Positions 22,340 to 33,914 of a stretch of DNA of 64,000 bases are shown piece after piece. Origin of the DNA: Adiantum capillus-veneris (taxonomy: Eukaryota; Streptophyta; Polypodiopsida; Polypodiales; Pteridaceae); contig CM043958.1 of the NCBI GenBank assembly GCA_014529385.2, positions 75,387,169-75,451,168 on the forward strand, written 5' to 3'. The translations under genes and the position numbers were made by a program. Under the pieces are notes generated by a model. The model did no database searches, was not told the origin of the DNA, and saw nothing but the letters and a program-made list of their open reading frames with translations. Each line of letters starts with the position of its first letter. Position 1 is the stretch's first letter.

Positions 22340-22633
22340 TCAAGTTCCCTTCTTCCTATTCTTGGATGTGTTTACTGAATCACTATCCAAAGAGCTGGAG
22401 CTGGTTGACGATCCTTCAATAGATGACTCACTGAAACTGGAACTCTTCTCTTTCTTAACTTGTTGCTCCAATTTCGCAGCTCTTTGCATCAGTTCATTAA
22501 ATTTTTGGGTTGGTGTTGGTAACTCTTGTTCTCTTAATTTCTTACTTCTGAACCCACTCAAAAACCATGCACACATGCATTTTTCTAATGGTGGTTCATT
22601 CAGCTGACTGGTCAATTTCTTGATTTTCTCCAC
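22340..22633 (-). pseudogene. Gag capsid C-terminal segment
   Basis: It contains EKCMCAWFLSGFRSKKLREQ, then a TPTQKFNELMQRAAKLEQQ helix and a serine-rich tail, matching the end of a gypsy Gag core. It lies upstream (in element sense) of the zinc knuckle in the same element. The remaining Gag (22640-23319) is broken by stops. Confidence 0.65.
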
Positions 22634-23319
22634 ATAACTCTTAACGGATAGCCTACTCTATTTGATTTTATCCACTTCGCAGAGGATATCCTCATCCCCG
22701 CGGTTTTCATGGTACTCCACCAAGAAATCCTTCTTCAGCTTACTATAAGTTCTAAGCTTGCAAGCTGGATAATGGTAGTACCATTTCCTTGCTGTGTCCT
22801 TCAAAGTTTGAGGAAAATATATGTTCAGTCATCCTCACTGATCAGTCATCCTCACTGATGTCCTTTAGATCAACATACTGCTCAAAGGCTTGTATGTAAA
22901 CATCTAGATCGTCTCTTCGATTACATTTGAAAGTAGGAAACACGATTTTTAGATCGTTGGATTGTTCACCGTGTTTGGATTTATCATTGTGATCTTCTTT
23001 TCTCTTCCAATGTCTATGCTTATCATGACGGTCCGTGTCTGCTCCCCATCTCTCATTGTAGTCGTCATCACTCTCTGTAACTATGTCAAGCTCCTTCTCT
23101 CAACCAGATTTTGTGAGTGATCCTGCTTAATTACTATGCCTACTGGCATCACTGGCGTCAGTATGAACTTTCACTTTGCCTTTTTCATCTAAATATAAAG
23201 ATCCATGTGAATGAGAGCATCTTTTAGCTCTCTAAAAGTCTTCTTGAATGTGTTGAGAGGCTCGATGCTCCTCACCCCCTCTTATCCTTGAATTGGCATC
23301 AGTTTCGTCATTCTAAGAG

Positions 23320-24997
23320 TGTCACGAGGACGTGGCAACTGCTAATCTTAGTTGTTGGTTTCTTTCAAATAATTTTTGTTTAATTTTTGAGACCCTCTTT
23401 TGAAGTTGCAAATGGTCGGACATTGTATGGCCAATGTGAACGGTAGTTTCACCCGCAGATGGGTAGTGGTCAGCACTGCAATTCGTATGGTAAGAGGATG
23501 TCTAGGCTCAGAGCAAGATCATGTAGGTCCCCCCGTCGCAGTTAGCAAGTTGGTGGATACTAGGAAGTGAACTCAATAAAGGCATAAAGTCAAGGTGGGA
23601 TCACCAACAGAAAGTAGCCGACAGTTGGGCCACATTGCACTTTTGGATGCGGTCCCAATTAGGATAGATGGTCAGATGACCAGTGGGAGCCCAACAGAAG
23701 CATCTCCTAAAAATTAGGGAACTGCTATGTGTTCGCGTAATTACCTTCGGTATGACCAGGGGAACATTTTATTACTCTGCTACAAAGTCAACGGATGCAC
23801 CAGTTGAGAGATTTTTAAGCAAGAAGCCCAATGCGGGAAATTGCATGTAGCACTTTTTGGTCAATTTACCAAGTCTGGGAGAACAAAAACTCGTAACTGA
23901 CTTTTTGGAGCAGTTTTTGGAGGCTGATAACTGTGATTTTCAGCCATTTCTCTCCATTTTTTAGCTTCCCAAGACTTTATCTAGGTCCGAGGAGCTCATT
24001 TACAGCATTGGAAGGCATCAGATGCGTGTTTACACGATTGTTTCGCTGCATTTTCAACGATACACAGGTTTTGGCAGCCATGGAAATCCTCCCCTTTTTG
24101 CATCTATTTGTTCACAGATGCATTACAGGTCAAGGGCAGCAGAGGGGGCGCTCGATTTATGCTGGGGGTATGCTTCATTGAGAACCCTGTCTCACAGGTT
24201 AAGAGCTATGGAGTGCTTCCTTTCCCTCCCATGTACAGTGTGGTGCTAGGAGTGATGCCTTGCACGCTACACACTGCTCTCTCTCCCCTACGCGCAGTTA
24301 TGTGATGCCCCACAAGAGGGCTCTTCATTTGACTGATGTACAGCTGTGTGGGTTCATGTTTTTGTGTTGAGGCAAGAGCCTCCTTGAGCAGGAACAGGGG
24401 TAGCTAGCTGCTACTCCAAAGCAGGCACCAGTGAGGGTCATAACCTCACCGTACAGGTGCAAATTCAGCACTGTGTATGCGCAGAAAATTGACTGTTTTT
24501 CAGCCATACGGACGCCAGAACCCTTGGGAATGGTGCCCCACTGGCACAAGACAGCTAGGGGACTGTTTGGGGCTGAAAACAGGGCAAAAACCAGTAAATA
24601 CAGCGTGCTGAATTTACTGTTTTTGGGTAGAAATCAGAGGGTATACGCCAGTGGAAGTGAGTTCCAGCAGGGGAATTGGTTTCGCGCAAGTTTTGGGGCT
24701 GTTCTGCTGCCGAAATTTGGCCAAATCAGGTAGTATCTAGCGGGATACAAGTAAAGGATTCCCAGGACTCTACTTTGTAATTTACCTCTCAAAGAATAAA
24801 GAAATACCGAAAGGGGTGCCAATTCTGGGGCCTATAAGTTGTCGACGTCTGCTAGGGGCATTCTAGCTTCCGAGCCGTGTGTGTATTCAAGTGTTAACTC
24901 CCGTCGCAGGTTCTCTTTGCAAAGTGCTCTGTGTGTGTGTCTAAAGTAAAGATTTTCAGGTGAAAGCCAACGCCTACCGCTCCACGGGCCGGTTTCA
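23320..24997 (+). repeat. Chromovirus 5' LTR (about 1678 bp)
   Basis: It starts TGTCACGAGG and ends GGTTTCA. It contains AATAAAGAAATACCGAAAGG (poly-A region) near 24795. Its sequence GCAATTCGTATGGTAAG (around 23480) is the uninterrupted version of the site carrying the hAT insertion in the 3' LTR. Confidence 0.75.
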
Positions 24998-25090
24998 AGG
25001 TTTCATTGCCGGGATAAATCACTTTTTCCTCAAAGAGTGAGCCTTGGTTGTTTTGGGTAAAGACACAGTACAGGAATGCAGGATTACACT

Positions 25091-25294
25091 ATGGCCGACA
25101 AAGGGAAGGGCATTATGAAAGAGGGTTCCTCTTCACAGGACACACAGGAAATTCCGCATGTTCGCCCTGCCAAAAAGTGGTCAAATCAGGGCTCATTTTT
25201 TGGTGCGTTTTTAGGGTTTGCAAGTATGAACCAAGATGAGATAGGGAGAGGTCTCATGGTGATAGATTGGCCACTAGATCTCCTGCGGGAGTGA
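25091..25294 (+). pseudogene. Chromovirus Gag N-terminal fragment
   Basis: ATG at 25091 opens MADKGKGIMKEGSSSQDTQE, followed by KKWSNQGSFFGAFLGF, and stops at 25292-25294. Position just after the 5' LTR argues for Gag; the rest is deleted. Confidence 0.55.
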
Positions 25295-25391
25295 TGCGGG
25301 TCTGCTAGGTGACACGCTGCTTGCCGATTCTTTGAGGCGATTGCTTGGATTCTATGATGTATTGGTAAATCATCTTGAAATTTGAGCTTGC

Positions 25392-25589
25392 TTGGTTGTG
25401 GGTGGTACGTCAATGTTGTGGAATTATGCTCGTTTGCAGAGGCAAGAGCCTTTTGCACAGGTAAAAGTTAAGGGACAGGTTGCAAGATGCTATGTGGTGA
25501 AGTTCAAGAACTATCCACCTATGGATGCAAAGTGGATGGAAGAGCATGAACTGTCAGAGTCACCAAATGTATTGCAGCTTTTACCTTGA
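25392..25589 (+). pseudogene. Integrase C-terminal chromodomain-like fragment
   Basis: ARCYVVKFKNYPPMDAKWM matches the YLVKWKGY....ATWE core of integrase-linked chromodomains, which direct insertion into marked chromatin. The preceding QEPFAQVKVKGQ-like stretch fits the first chromodomain strand. It ends just before purine-rich tracts and the 3' LTR, as in chromoviruses. Confidence 0.7.
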
Positions 25590-25860
25590 AGCATTTGGGT
25601 TACAGCCTACTTATGCCCCAACCCAACGTGTGCAAAGGAGGGGTAATGATAGAGCTAGCACATCAAATGTACATATGAATTCAGTGTAATAGATGGAAAT
25701 GACAAACGTATGAAGGCCTCATTAAGTCATTTGTATCTATGTGTTACGACATTTCTAACGGATACATGCGATGATAAAAGAGTGCTAACAGCACAAGATC
25801 ATCTATGGCATGTATTTACGGTATGCAATCGAGGCCGTTTGCGATTTCAAGATAGGGGTA

Positions 25861-26731
25861 TGTCACGAGAACGTGGCAACTGCTAATCTTAGTTGTTGGT
25901 TTCTTTCCAATAATTTTTGTTTAATTTTTGAGACCCTCTTTTTGAAGTTGCAAATGGTCGGACATTGTTTGGCCAATGTGGACGGTAGTTTCACCCGCAG
26001 ATGGGTAATGGTCGGCACTGGAATTCGTATGGTAAAAGGATGTCTAGGCTTAGAGCAAGATCATGTAGGTCCCCCCGTCGCACTTACCAAGTTGGTGGAT
26101 ACTAGGAAGTGAACTCAATAAAGGCATAAAGTCAAGGTGGAATCACCAACAGAAAGTATGCGACAATTGGGCCACATTGCACTTTTGGATGCGGTCCCAA
26201 TGAGGATAGATGGTCAGATGACCAGTGGGAGCCCAACGGAAGCATCTCCTAAAAATTAGGAAACTGCTATTTTGGGCCGTGAAATGTGTTCGTGTCATTA
26301 CCTTCTGCATTGGAATTCGTATCAGAGTTACCAGGGAACGCCCCCTAACCCCTGTTCCGCCGTTCCGAGGGGCAGTTCCCTTCCCGAACGTTCCAAAACG
26401 TCCCGAAACGTTCCGGGTGGCCAATGCAAACCGGAACGGCCGTTCCGGAACGCCCCCGGAACGTTCCGGAATGCCCCTGGAACGGCCAACGGCTACAAAC
26501 AAATTTGGCAAAAATTGAAAAATTGAAGTAAATGTTTGGGCTTCTTTTTGAAGTGTGCAAGGCCTCAAGGACTCATAAAATGCACCCCCCTCCCCCTTTC
26601 TCTCCACAAGCTAATCCTCAAGGCTCAAGCTCTCTTTCTCTCACTCTCAAGATCTCTCCCTCTCAAGACTCACTCTCTCAAGGCTCAAGGCTTCACGCCT
26701 TCAAGCTCTCTTCCTCTCCCTCCCACTCTCT

Positions 26732-26792
<61 letters not shown>

Positions 26793-28569
26793 CATCATCA
26801 TCTAGTCAAAGCAAGGTTGAATGGTCTTCAAAACGAGTTTTTTGTGAGTATTACAATCAAAGCACTCTAATACTCCTTGTATTTAAACACAAGGAGCTAA
26901 AAAATGCACTATTTGGGTGTTTTTTATACCTCCCGTTCCGCGCCGTTCCCGTTCCGGACCACTAGCCGTTCCCCCGTTCCGCAGGGATCCCGTCACCGTT
27001 CCTGTTCCGCGTTCCGGGTAACTATGATTCGTATGGTAAGAGGATATCTAGGCTTAAAGCAAGATCATGTAGGTCCCTCCGTCGCACTTAGCAAGTTGGA
27101 TACTAGGAAGTGAACTCAATAAAGGCATAAAGTCAAGGTGGGATCACCAACAGAAAGTATCCGACAATTGGGCCACATTGCACTTTTGGATGCGGTTCCA
27201 ATGAGGATAGATGGTCAGATGACCAGTGGGAGCCCAACAGAAGCATCTCCTAAAAATTAGGGAACTGCTATTTTGGGCCGTGAAATGTGTTCGCGTCATT
27301 ACCTTCGGTATGACCAGGGGAACATTTTATTACTCTGCTGCAAAGTCAACTGATGCAGCAGTTGAGAGATTTTTAAGCAAGAAGCCCAATGCGGGAAATT
27401 GCATGTATAAGTGCCAAGTGGCACTTTTTGGTCAATTTACCAAGTCTGAGAGAACAAAAACTCGTAACTAACTTTTTGGAGCAGTTTTGGAGGCTAATAA
27501 CTGTGCTTTTCAGCCATTTCTCTCCATTTTTGGGCTTCCCAAGACTATATTTAGGTCCGAGGAGCTCATTTTCAACATTGGAAGGCATCAGATGTGTGTT
27601 TACAGGGCTGTTTTGCTGCATTTTCAGCGATACCCAGGTTTTGGCACCCATGGAAATCTTCCCCTTTTTGTATCTATTTGTTCACAGATGCATTACAGGT
27701 CAAGGGCAGCAGAGGGAGCACTCGATTTATGCTGGGGGGATGCTTCATTGAGAGCCTTGTCACAGATTAAGAGCTATGGAGTGCTTTCTTTCCCTCCCAT
27801 GTACAGTGTGGTGCTAGGAGTGATGCCTTGCACGCTACACACTGCTCTGTCTCTCCCCTACGTGCAGTTATGTGATGCCCCACAAGAGGACTCTTCATTT
27901 GACTAATGTACAGCTGTGTGGGTTCATGCTTTTGTGCGGAGGCAAGAGCCTCCTTGAGCAGGAACAGGGGTAGCTAGCTGCTACTCCAAAGCAGGCACCA
28001 GTGACGGTCATAACCTCACCGTACAAGTGCAAATTCAGCGCTGTGTATGCGCAGAAAATTGACTGTTTTTCAGCCATACGAACGCCAGAACCCTTGGGAA
28101 TGGTGCCCCACTGGCAGAGGATAGCTAGGGGACTGTTTGGGGCTGAAAACAGGGCAAACACCGGTAAATACAGCGTGCTGAATTTACTGTTTTTGGGCAG
28201 AAATCAGAGGGTATACGCCAATGGAAGTGAGTTCCAACAAGGGAATTGGTTTCGCGCAAGTTTTGGGGCTACTATGCTGCCAAAATTTGGCCAGATCAGG
28301 TAGTATCTAGCGGGATACAAGTAAAGGATTCCTAGGACTCTACTTTGTAATTTACCTCTCAAAGAATAAAGAAATACCGAAAGGGACGCCAATTTTGGGG
28401 CCTACAGGTTGTCGGCGTCTGCTCAGGGCATTCTAGCGTCCAAGCCGTGTGTGTATTCAAGTGTTAACTCCCGTCGCAGGTTCTCTTTGTAAAGTGCTCT
28501 GTGTGTGTGTGTCTAAAGTAAAGATTTTCGGGTGAAAGCCAGCACCTACCGCCCCACGGGCCGGTTTCA
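25861..28569 (+). repeat. Chromovirus 3' LTR with internal duplication and hAT insertion
   Basis: It starts TGTCACGAGAACG after a GATAGGGGTA tract and ends GGTTTCA. The segment from GCACTGGAATTCG to CATTACCTTC occurs twice: 26015-26305, and 26306-26322 continuing at 27027-27306. The second copy was then hit by the hAT element. Confidence 0.75.
26323..27026 (+). mobile_element. Non-autonomous hAT element (704 bp), relative of 4096-7439
   Basis: Left terminus CAGAGTTACC and right terminus GGTAACTATG are flanked by a perfect 8-bp target duplication ATTCGTAT (26315-26322 and 27027-27034). Both ends carry dense GGAACG/CGTTCC motifs. The 3' part (AATGGTCTTC...TTTTTTGTG.GTATTA...CACTCTAATACT.CTTGTATT) matches the autonomous element's 3' region. 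The coding region is replaced by a CT-rich leader with a (CT)n tract (26739-26787). It could be moved by the transposase type encoded at 4684-6872. Confidence 0.92.
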
Positions 28570-28692
28570 AAAAAGTGTGGTCGTTCATCAAAGCTCTGCT
28601 TTGATTCCTTAGCTATTGTGCTGATATTGCCTTGATCCAACAAACACTGGAGTAGCTCTTCTTCCTCGCACTAGACGACGTGGAGGCATTGC
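28570..28692 (-). pseudogene. Gypsy Gag N-terminus (5' part of split element)
   Basis: ATG at 28692 (minus strand) opens MPPRRLVRGRRATPVFVG, a typical plant gypsy Gag start. It is cut by the chromovirus at 28569; the rest of the gene resumes at 23319. The 5' leader or LTR of the element (28693-28998) is not recognisable beyond AT-rich sequence. Confidence 0.65.
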
Positions 28693-28998
28693 AAATAGTT
28701 GATCGACTTTAAATTCTATGTAGGAGACTGGTTCCTGTTAAGAGCTTTAGCTTACCACCATGATCACCAAAATAGAATGAGTTGGTCTTTCCAATGTTAG
28801 AATTTCAAAGTCAAATACCAAATGTCAAGTCAAATTAGATGACCATAATTAGACTTCAAAAGACCAAATTGAGAAGTCACACAAATAATTGAATTGAAAT
28901 GAAAGACTTCAAATGACATGAATTGAGACAACTCGACATGAACGATTCACATCCATAAACTCATTCAAAAGTACAAAGTTCGGAAGTACAAGTAGTAC

Positions 28999-29938
28999 TG
29001 TCACCTGCACATCTAACACTATGTGCATGTGGACAAGCTACTTCAAGTCTAGGGTTCAGGTCAGCTTAGGAAGTGTTGTGGCACCTTGTGAGCCTGTGCA
29101 CAGGCCGTGCATGTCCAGGCACTTAGAGTAGTTGCATATCCTGTGGTTGCACGCAGCATGATCATCAGCATGACATTCAGTACCCATCATGAGCATTTTA
29201 CAGTGCACAAAACCCATTTTTCCAATTTATCCATTTTTCACTGATTATTTAATAAGTGACTTTCGTTGGAAAACTGAGTAGGGAAAATTTGCTAAGCTAC
29301 TATAAAAGAAACCTAGCGCTAGCACTTTTTGGCAGAAGAAGTATCAATAACTTGCAGTGCACCTTCTCAACAAGATCGGCCGAAGGCCTAGCATTTTCAA
29401 CCAACAGAACTGACAGCGTTTTGGGATTCCTTTCCATAGCGTTTTCAACACCATATTCCACCTAGCGTTTTTCGTCGGCAGAAGATTCCAACTGGCGTTT
29501 TTCAGTTGCATACCTTGCCGTTTTGCAATTTTTGGCGTCAAATCAGCCCCTGTGCTTCAACGTTTTCCGTTTCCAGCACTTGACACCACAGATTCAACCC
29601 TTAGCCTCGCAGATCTCACCTACCCGCAGATCAACCAGTGTTTTCAAATTCAACCCGCTGTTCTACGTTTTCAGCGCATCGTCGTCGCGTTGTCACCATC
29701 GCGGTCCTCGCCGACACAATGTCAAAGGTCAACAGAAAGTCAACGTTTTGCAGATTTCAAATTTCAACCCCTAGAGTTTTCAGATTTCAGCCCATCCTCG
29801 TCCTCGTCCTCGTCGACATCGTCGGTAAATCCATTGCATCTAGATTGTACCAGTTTTGTGCAATCAATAGCATAAACCTCTCTCGCCATAGAGAAGGGGG
29901 CCCTTGGAGGAGGGTTTGAGAACCGTCTGGTATCGTAT

Positions 29939-29991
<53 letters not shown>

Positions 29992-30150
29992 GACCTTCAT
30001 TCACAGTAGCATTCACTTTGTTTGAGATCATTGCACTCTCTCACTAAAGGAACGGAAGGCTCTCCCTTCCATAAGTAAAAGGAACCCTTGAGCAAAGTTC
30101 GGAGCACTCATCTTGAGCAAGATCAACATTCACTTCCGCTGCACCTTACA
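28999..30150 (+). mobile_element. Solo LTR (1152 bp) with perfect target duplication
   Basis: It begins TGTCACCTGCACATC, ends CGCTGCACCTTACA, and is flanked on both sides by AGTAC (28994-28998 and 30151-30155). It is a diverged member of the LTR family at 10611 and 15078 (shared GTGCATG.CCAG.CAC, TTGGCAGAAG, TTCCGCTGCACC). A (CT)n run lies at 29940-29989. No internal sequence remains, the usual result of LTR-LTR recombination. Open frames within it are not genes. Confidence 0.92.
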
Positions 30151-30162
30151 AGTACCTCACTT

Positions 30163-30378
30163 AGTGCTCAGAAGCTCTAAAAAACGTCTAGCAACTAGAG
30201 TTGAGATACAAGAGCTCCAATCTATCGATCCATCCATCCCTAAAATGGGAGTAATGGATCCTATTTATAGGTGAAGCTCTATAAAACGTCTAGCAACTAG
30301 AGTTGAGATACAAGAGTACCAATCTATCGATCCATCGATCCCTAAAATGGGAGTAATGGGTCCTATTTCTAGGTGTCC
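30163..30378. repeat. ~104-bp tandem duplication
   Basis: AAGCTCTA.AAAACGTCTAG through GGGAGTAATGG and TCCTATTT.TAGGTG occurs twice in succession (about 30169-30272 and 30273-30376). Confidence 0.8.
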
Positions 30379-30642
30379 ACGTTGAGGTTTGACTGGCTGC
30401 ACAGTCATTTAGGGTCAATAGTTTTGCTAGGTAATCGATCTGAATAAACCCTTGTGCAAGGTATTAGTTTCCACCTTCTACATGGAGTACCAGGGGAAAC
30501 AGAAGGGGAAGTTGAAGACGAGTAATGACAAAAGGAAGTTGGGGAGGATGATGATCGAGGAGCTGACTAAAAGGATTAGTCCAAGTCTCAGCACACGAGT
30601 CTTGGGAATTGCATACAAAAAGAGAGAGAGAAGGTACTTACA

Positions 30643-30842
30643 ACGGCAGGTTTATCTGGATGGGCGAGATCGGCCAGCAGGTACGTGTAGGTGGAAGACT
30701 CCTTCTCAAAGAGCTGACGAAACAGAAGATGCACGGGGCTGCTGCTGGGAGCCATGGTCGCGAAAGCTCTGCTGCTGCTGCGGGACCAAACACAAGAAGA
30801 AGAGCGACTTCCGCTGCGCAAATAGAACGAGGCGAGCTGCAT
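30643..30842 (-). CDS. ETHE1: ETHE1-like persulfide dioxygenase, exon 1
   Basis: The minus strand encodes [18 protein letters not shown] followed by [11 protein letters not shown], the highly conserved start of plant ETHE1 (a mitochondrial metallo-beta-lactamase-fold sulfur dioxygenase acting on glutathione persulfide). It ends at a consensus splice donor GTT|GTAAGTACC, exactly where an intron can fall before the ALLIDPV segment of the family. The start at 30842 ([16 protein letters not shown]) gives an arginine/serine-rich, acid-poor N-terminus like a mitochondrial transit peptide; 30755 (MAPSSSPVH) is an internal alternative and 30935 an upstream one. Exon 2, with the metal-binding HxHxDH, was not found in the window, so the intron must extend through the transposon pile or the gene is truncated. 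Confidence 0.8.
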
Positions 30843-30999
30843 AGCACGCCTACTAACGACTGTCGATGTCCTCAACGGCACCCTGTTTTGGCGCATTCGC
30901 AGGACGACAACGTTTATCTCTAAGCTACACTCCATACGAACCACCGTCACCGAAGAGAATACATCCTTCGGTGAATTTTTTATTTTTTTTTGAGAAACG

Positions 31000-31849
31000 T
31001 GCAACTAAAGAAAGAAAGAGCGTAACGAGATACAAACATCCCACATATAGAAGGTGGGACACTCCCATAGCACATATAGAAGGTAAGACAGTCCCCTAGC
31101 TGAGGATGACATTACAAAAGCTGCAACATTCTAAAGATGGTATAACAAAGGTACAATTGATTTACATTGTGGCCATCTCGTAACTTTTTGGATGCTAGAA
31201 ACAGTAGAGTCCTTAGGGAGAGTAAAAGGTTAGAGCTGAGTGTTTAACATCATGATGTGGTAAACATAAAGGGAAGGAGGATTCCTGCTTTAAGGCAGAG
31301 GCATCTATACTCTTTATAATGCAGCTTAAAATTTTCAAGGAAAGAGAGGGCATCCATATGTGACTTTCGGTTTATTTCAAAAAACACTTTAAACATCTAA
31401 CCTAAAATGCAAAAGTAAAGGGTAAGATTGTAAGAAATCACACTGCAAAATGTAACAACTAACAAGCCTTTTCAAATGTAAAGTCAAAAGACTTTCTATT
31501 ATACATAGAAGTTCTATTGCACATAACAAAATGGGGATAACTTTAGTGGAGGTTTTGTTACTTAATGTGAATTTACTTTTTGAAGATATAACAAAAAAGG
31601 AAGAATTTTAGTGTTTTTTTTTATTTAATGGAAATGTAATTTTTGAAGATATATTTGGCTTTATCTTTTCAAGGGGCTTTTTTCAAAACCAATATTGATA
31701 TGTTTTAGAAAATTTTGGAAGTATGTATTTTTTTAAAGAGCTTGAGAAAAAGAAAAACGCTCACCTAGCGTTGACTTGGGGATGTTTCACTTTGAGGACA
31801 TGCATGACATACAAATGCAGAGGTCGTTATCCACATTATTGACCATGAA

Positions 31850-31850
<1 letters not shown>
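31000..31850. other. No gene seen; likely 5' flank of ETHE1
   Basis: AT-rich sequence upstream of the ETHE1 exon, with a small direct repeat CACATATAGAAGGT (31032 and 31072). No coding or RNA gene is recognisable. Confidence 0.5.
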
Positions 31851-31895
<45 letters not shown>

Positions 31896-31923
31896 CATCG
31901 CATTACTTATGTGTGTGTGTGTA

Positions 31924-31955
<32 letters not shown>

Positions 31956-32307
31956 TTAACATGTGGGCCATGCTTAAAAATCTATAAATTCCTTAAATTT
32001 TGGCAAGTAAAGGTGCCAATCTAAAATCAACGAGAGAGAACACCACAAATGGGTGTAGAGATTTCCCAGTTGATGGACCTTTTACAAATTCTTGGATATT
32101 TTGTTCTTTTTGTTTTTAAGAGTTAACATGTGGGCCAATCTTAAAAATCTATAAATTCTTTAAATTTTGGCAGGCAAGGGTGCCAATCTAAAATCAGAGA
32201 GAGAGAGAGAGAGAGAGAAGGGTAAGAGGGAGAGAGAGAAGGGTCAGAACAATCCCAAAAGATATATCTCACAACATGGGTAAGAATAAAGTTATTTTCA
32301 TTTCATC

Positions 32308-32346
<39 letters not shown>

Positions 32347-32350
32347 GCGC
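31851..32350. repeat. Cluster of GT/GA/CT/CA microsatellites and an ~85-bp direct repeat
   Basis: (GT)n(GA)n tracts occur at 31851-31895 and 31909-31955, (GA)n at 32195-32220 and (CT)n(CA)n at 32310-32347. A segment beginning GAGTTAACATGTGGGCCA and ending CCAATCTAAAATCA occurs at about 31953-32032 and 32119-32197. Confidence 0.8.
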
Positions 32351-32593
32351 GTCTTGATAAAAGGAGAATTTGAAATATTGTAGGAACATCCAATGATCTC
32401 AAAGATCTATCCGATGGTAAAGAGAGAGAGAGCCATCTATACTTTTCTTTTCAAAAAAATGAGAAAAATGAGTTCGCTTCTCCTTTTTATATGTCCACAT
32501 GGGATCGTCACTTCAACTAGAGGGTTTTGGGGGGGGACGAGGGGAGCATAGAAACTTTGAATGTCATAGTTATTGTATTGGAACAATAGCAGT

Positions 32594-32863
<270 letters not shown>

Positions 32864-33134
32864 GGTGTGTGTACTATGTGTACATATAGATATATATGTA
32901 TACATATATCCATACATATGTACAAGGATAGAAGCAAGTAAGAGAGTGGAGCAGAGACATTGAATCCAATTACATTCCTATCATTGAAACCAATTCTAGA
33001 ACCCACTCAATTTATTAAAAAAAAGTTTTATTATTACATTGACTTAGCTTTCATCTCTTCACACCATGCTAGCTTATCTAATCTCTACAATCAAGCTTGG
33101 TAACATTGCTAGATCAAGGTAGTCCAATAGGAGG

Positions 33135-33136
<2 letters not shown>

Positions 33137-33190
<54 letters not shown>
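33137..33190. repeat. (CT)n microsatellite
   Basis: About 27 CT units. The surrounding 32860-33900 holds no recognisable gene. Confidence 0.9.
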
Positions 33191-33192
<2 letters not shown>

Positions 33193-33914
33193 CGCACACA
33201 CCCCCCAATAGAATTAGAACACTCCTAAGTTTGTTGAACAAGGGCTAGCACCTCATGAAAAATAATGTCTATGAGAAGCTTCCAATCTTGGTATCAAAGA
33301 ATGCTTTGCAGCATCTATTAAGAGGTGGTGTCATGCATCACTTTTATAAATGCCATAGACTATATGTGTAAGAAGAGAGTATTGATAGTGTTCCACTTGG
33401 AAGAGAAGATAGCCCTATGAGAATAGAGGCATTGTTTCCTTGGCTGCAGCAACACGCGGGTCACATACTAGTTTCTCTTAAGCCACATAACCATAAAATG
33501 TATCCTCTCCATATATTCCACAATGGGATATACCAAGCCTTTGCAATTTCCCAAAAGAAGGGCCTTTAGATCCAAAGCTTTTAAATTGACTTGGCTGAGG
33601 GCAGTCTGCAGATTCAGCAAGATACCCTTATTTTCTCTGCAATTGAATCAAATATCAACAAAGTCCTACTATGGACCTCTTGAATCAACATACTCCATTG
33701 CTGACTCCAGCTCTGAGTGCTTTGTCTCCACTCCATATTCCTTGATGCATTATGAGCCACATGAGAGTGCAGTGTTTATTAGTTATTGGAAAAGTCGAGA
33801 GGCATTTGAACTTGTAGGTCCAATGCTTGCAGCTCCAAGAAACTTTCCATATTCTATTTAACCTTTTCTTTACTTCATTCTCCACTCCCCCTTTAGGGTA
33901 GTAACGTTTGTAAA

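Larger units (their letters stand above)
19634..23319 (-). mobile_element. Decayed Ty3/gypsy element (RT, zinc knuckle, gag), host of later insertion
   Basis: On the minus strand reverse transcriptase lies at about 20140-19640, with an FVDD catalytic motif at 19791-19780. An unrecognisable, stop-riddled stretch (20140-21960) stands where the protease should be. The CCHC knuckle lies at about 22010 and Gag pieces up to 23319. The Gag start continues at 28692-28570, on the far side of the chromovirus inserted at 23320-28569. Its 3' side is cut at 19634. Confidence 0.75.
23320..28569 (+). mobile_element. Internally deleted Ty3/gypsy chromovirus with two LTRs
   Basis: LTR 23320-24997 and LTR 25861-28569 both begin TGTCACGAG. 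Between them only 860 bp remain: a Gag start (25091-25294), then a chromodomain-like integrase tail (25392-25589), then purine-rich tracts. Everything from mid-Gag to integrase is gone. The 3' LTR is longer only because it contains an internal ~290-bp tandem duplication and a 704-bp hAT insertion; without these it is about 1.7 kb, like the 5' LTR. It sits inside the gag of an older gypsy element. A target duplication could not be confirmed at the right end. Confidence 0.8.

Noticed and set aside
24431-24733. 100-codon frame repeated at 28001-28303
   Set aside because: It is the same LTR sequence in the two LTRs of one element, not a gene; no recognisable motifs.
29256-30000. Several 70-107 codon frames
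   Set aside because: They fall inside the solo LTR 28999-30150.
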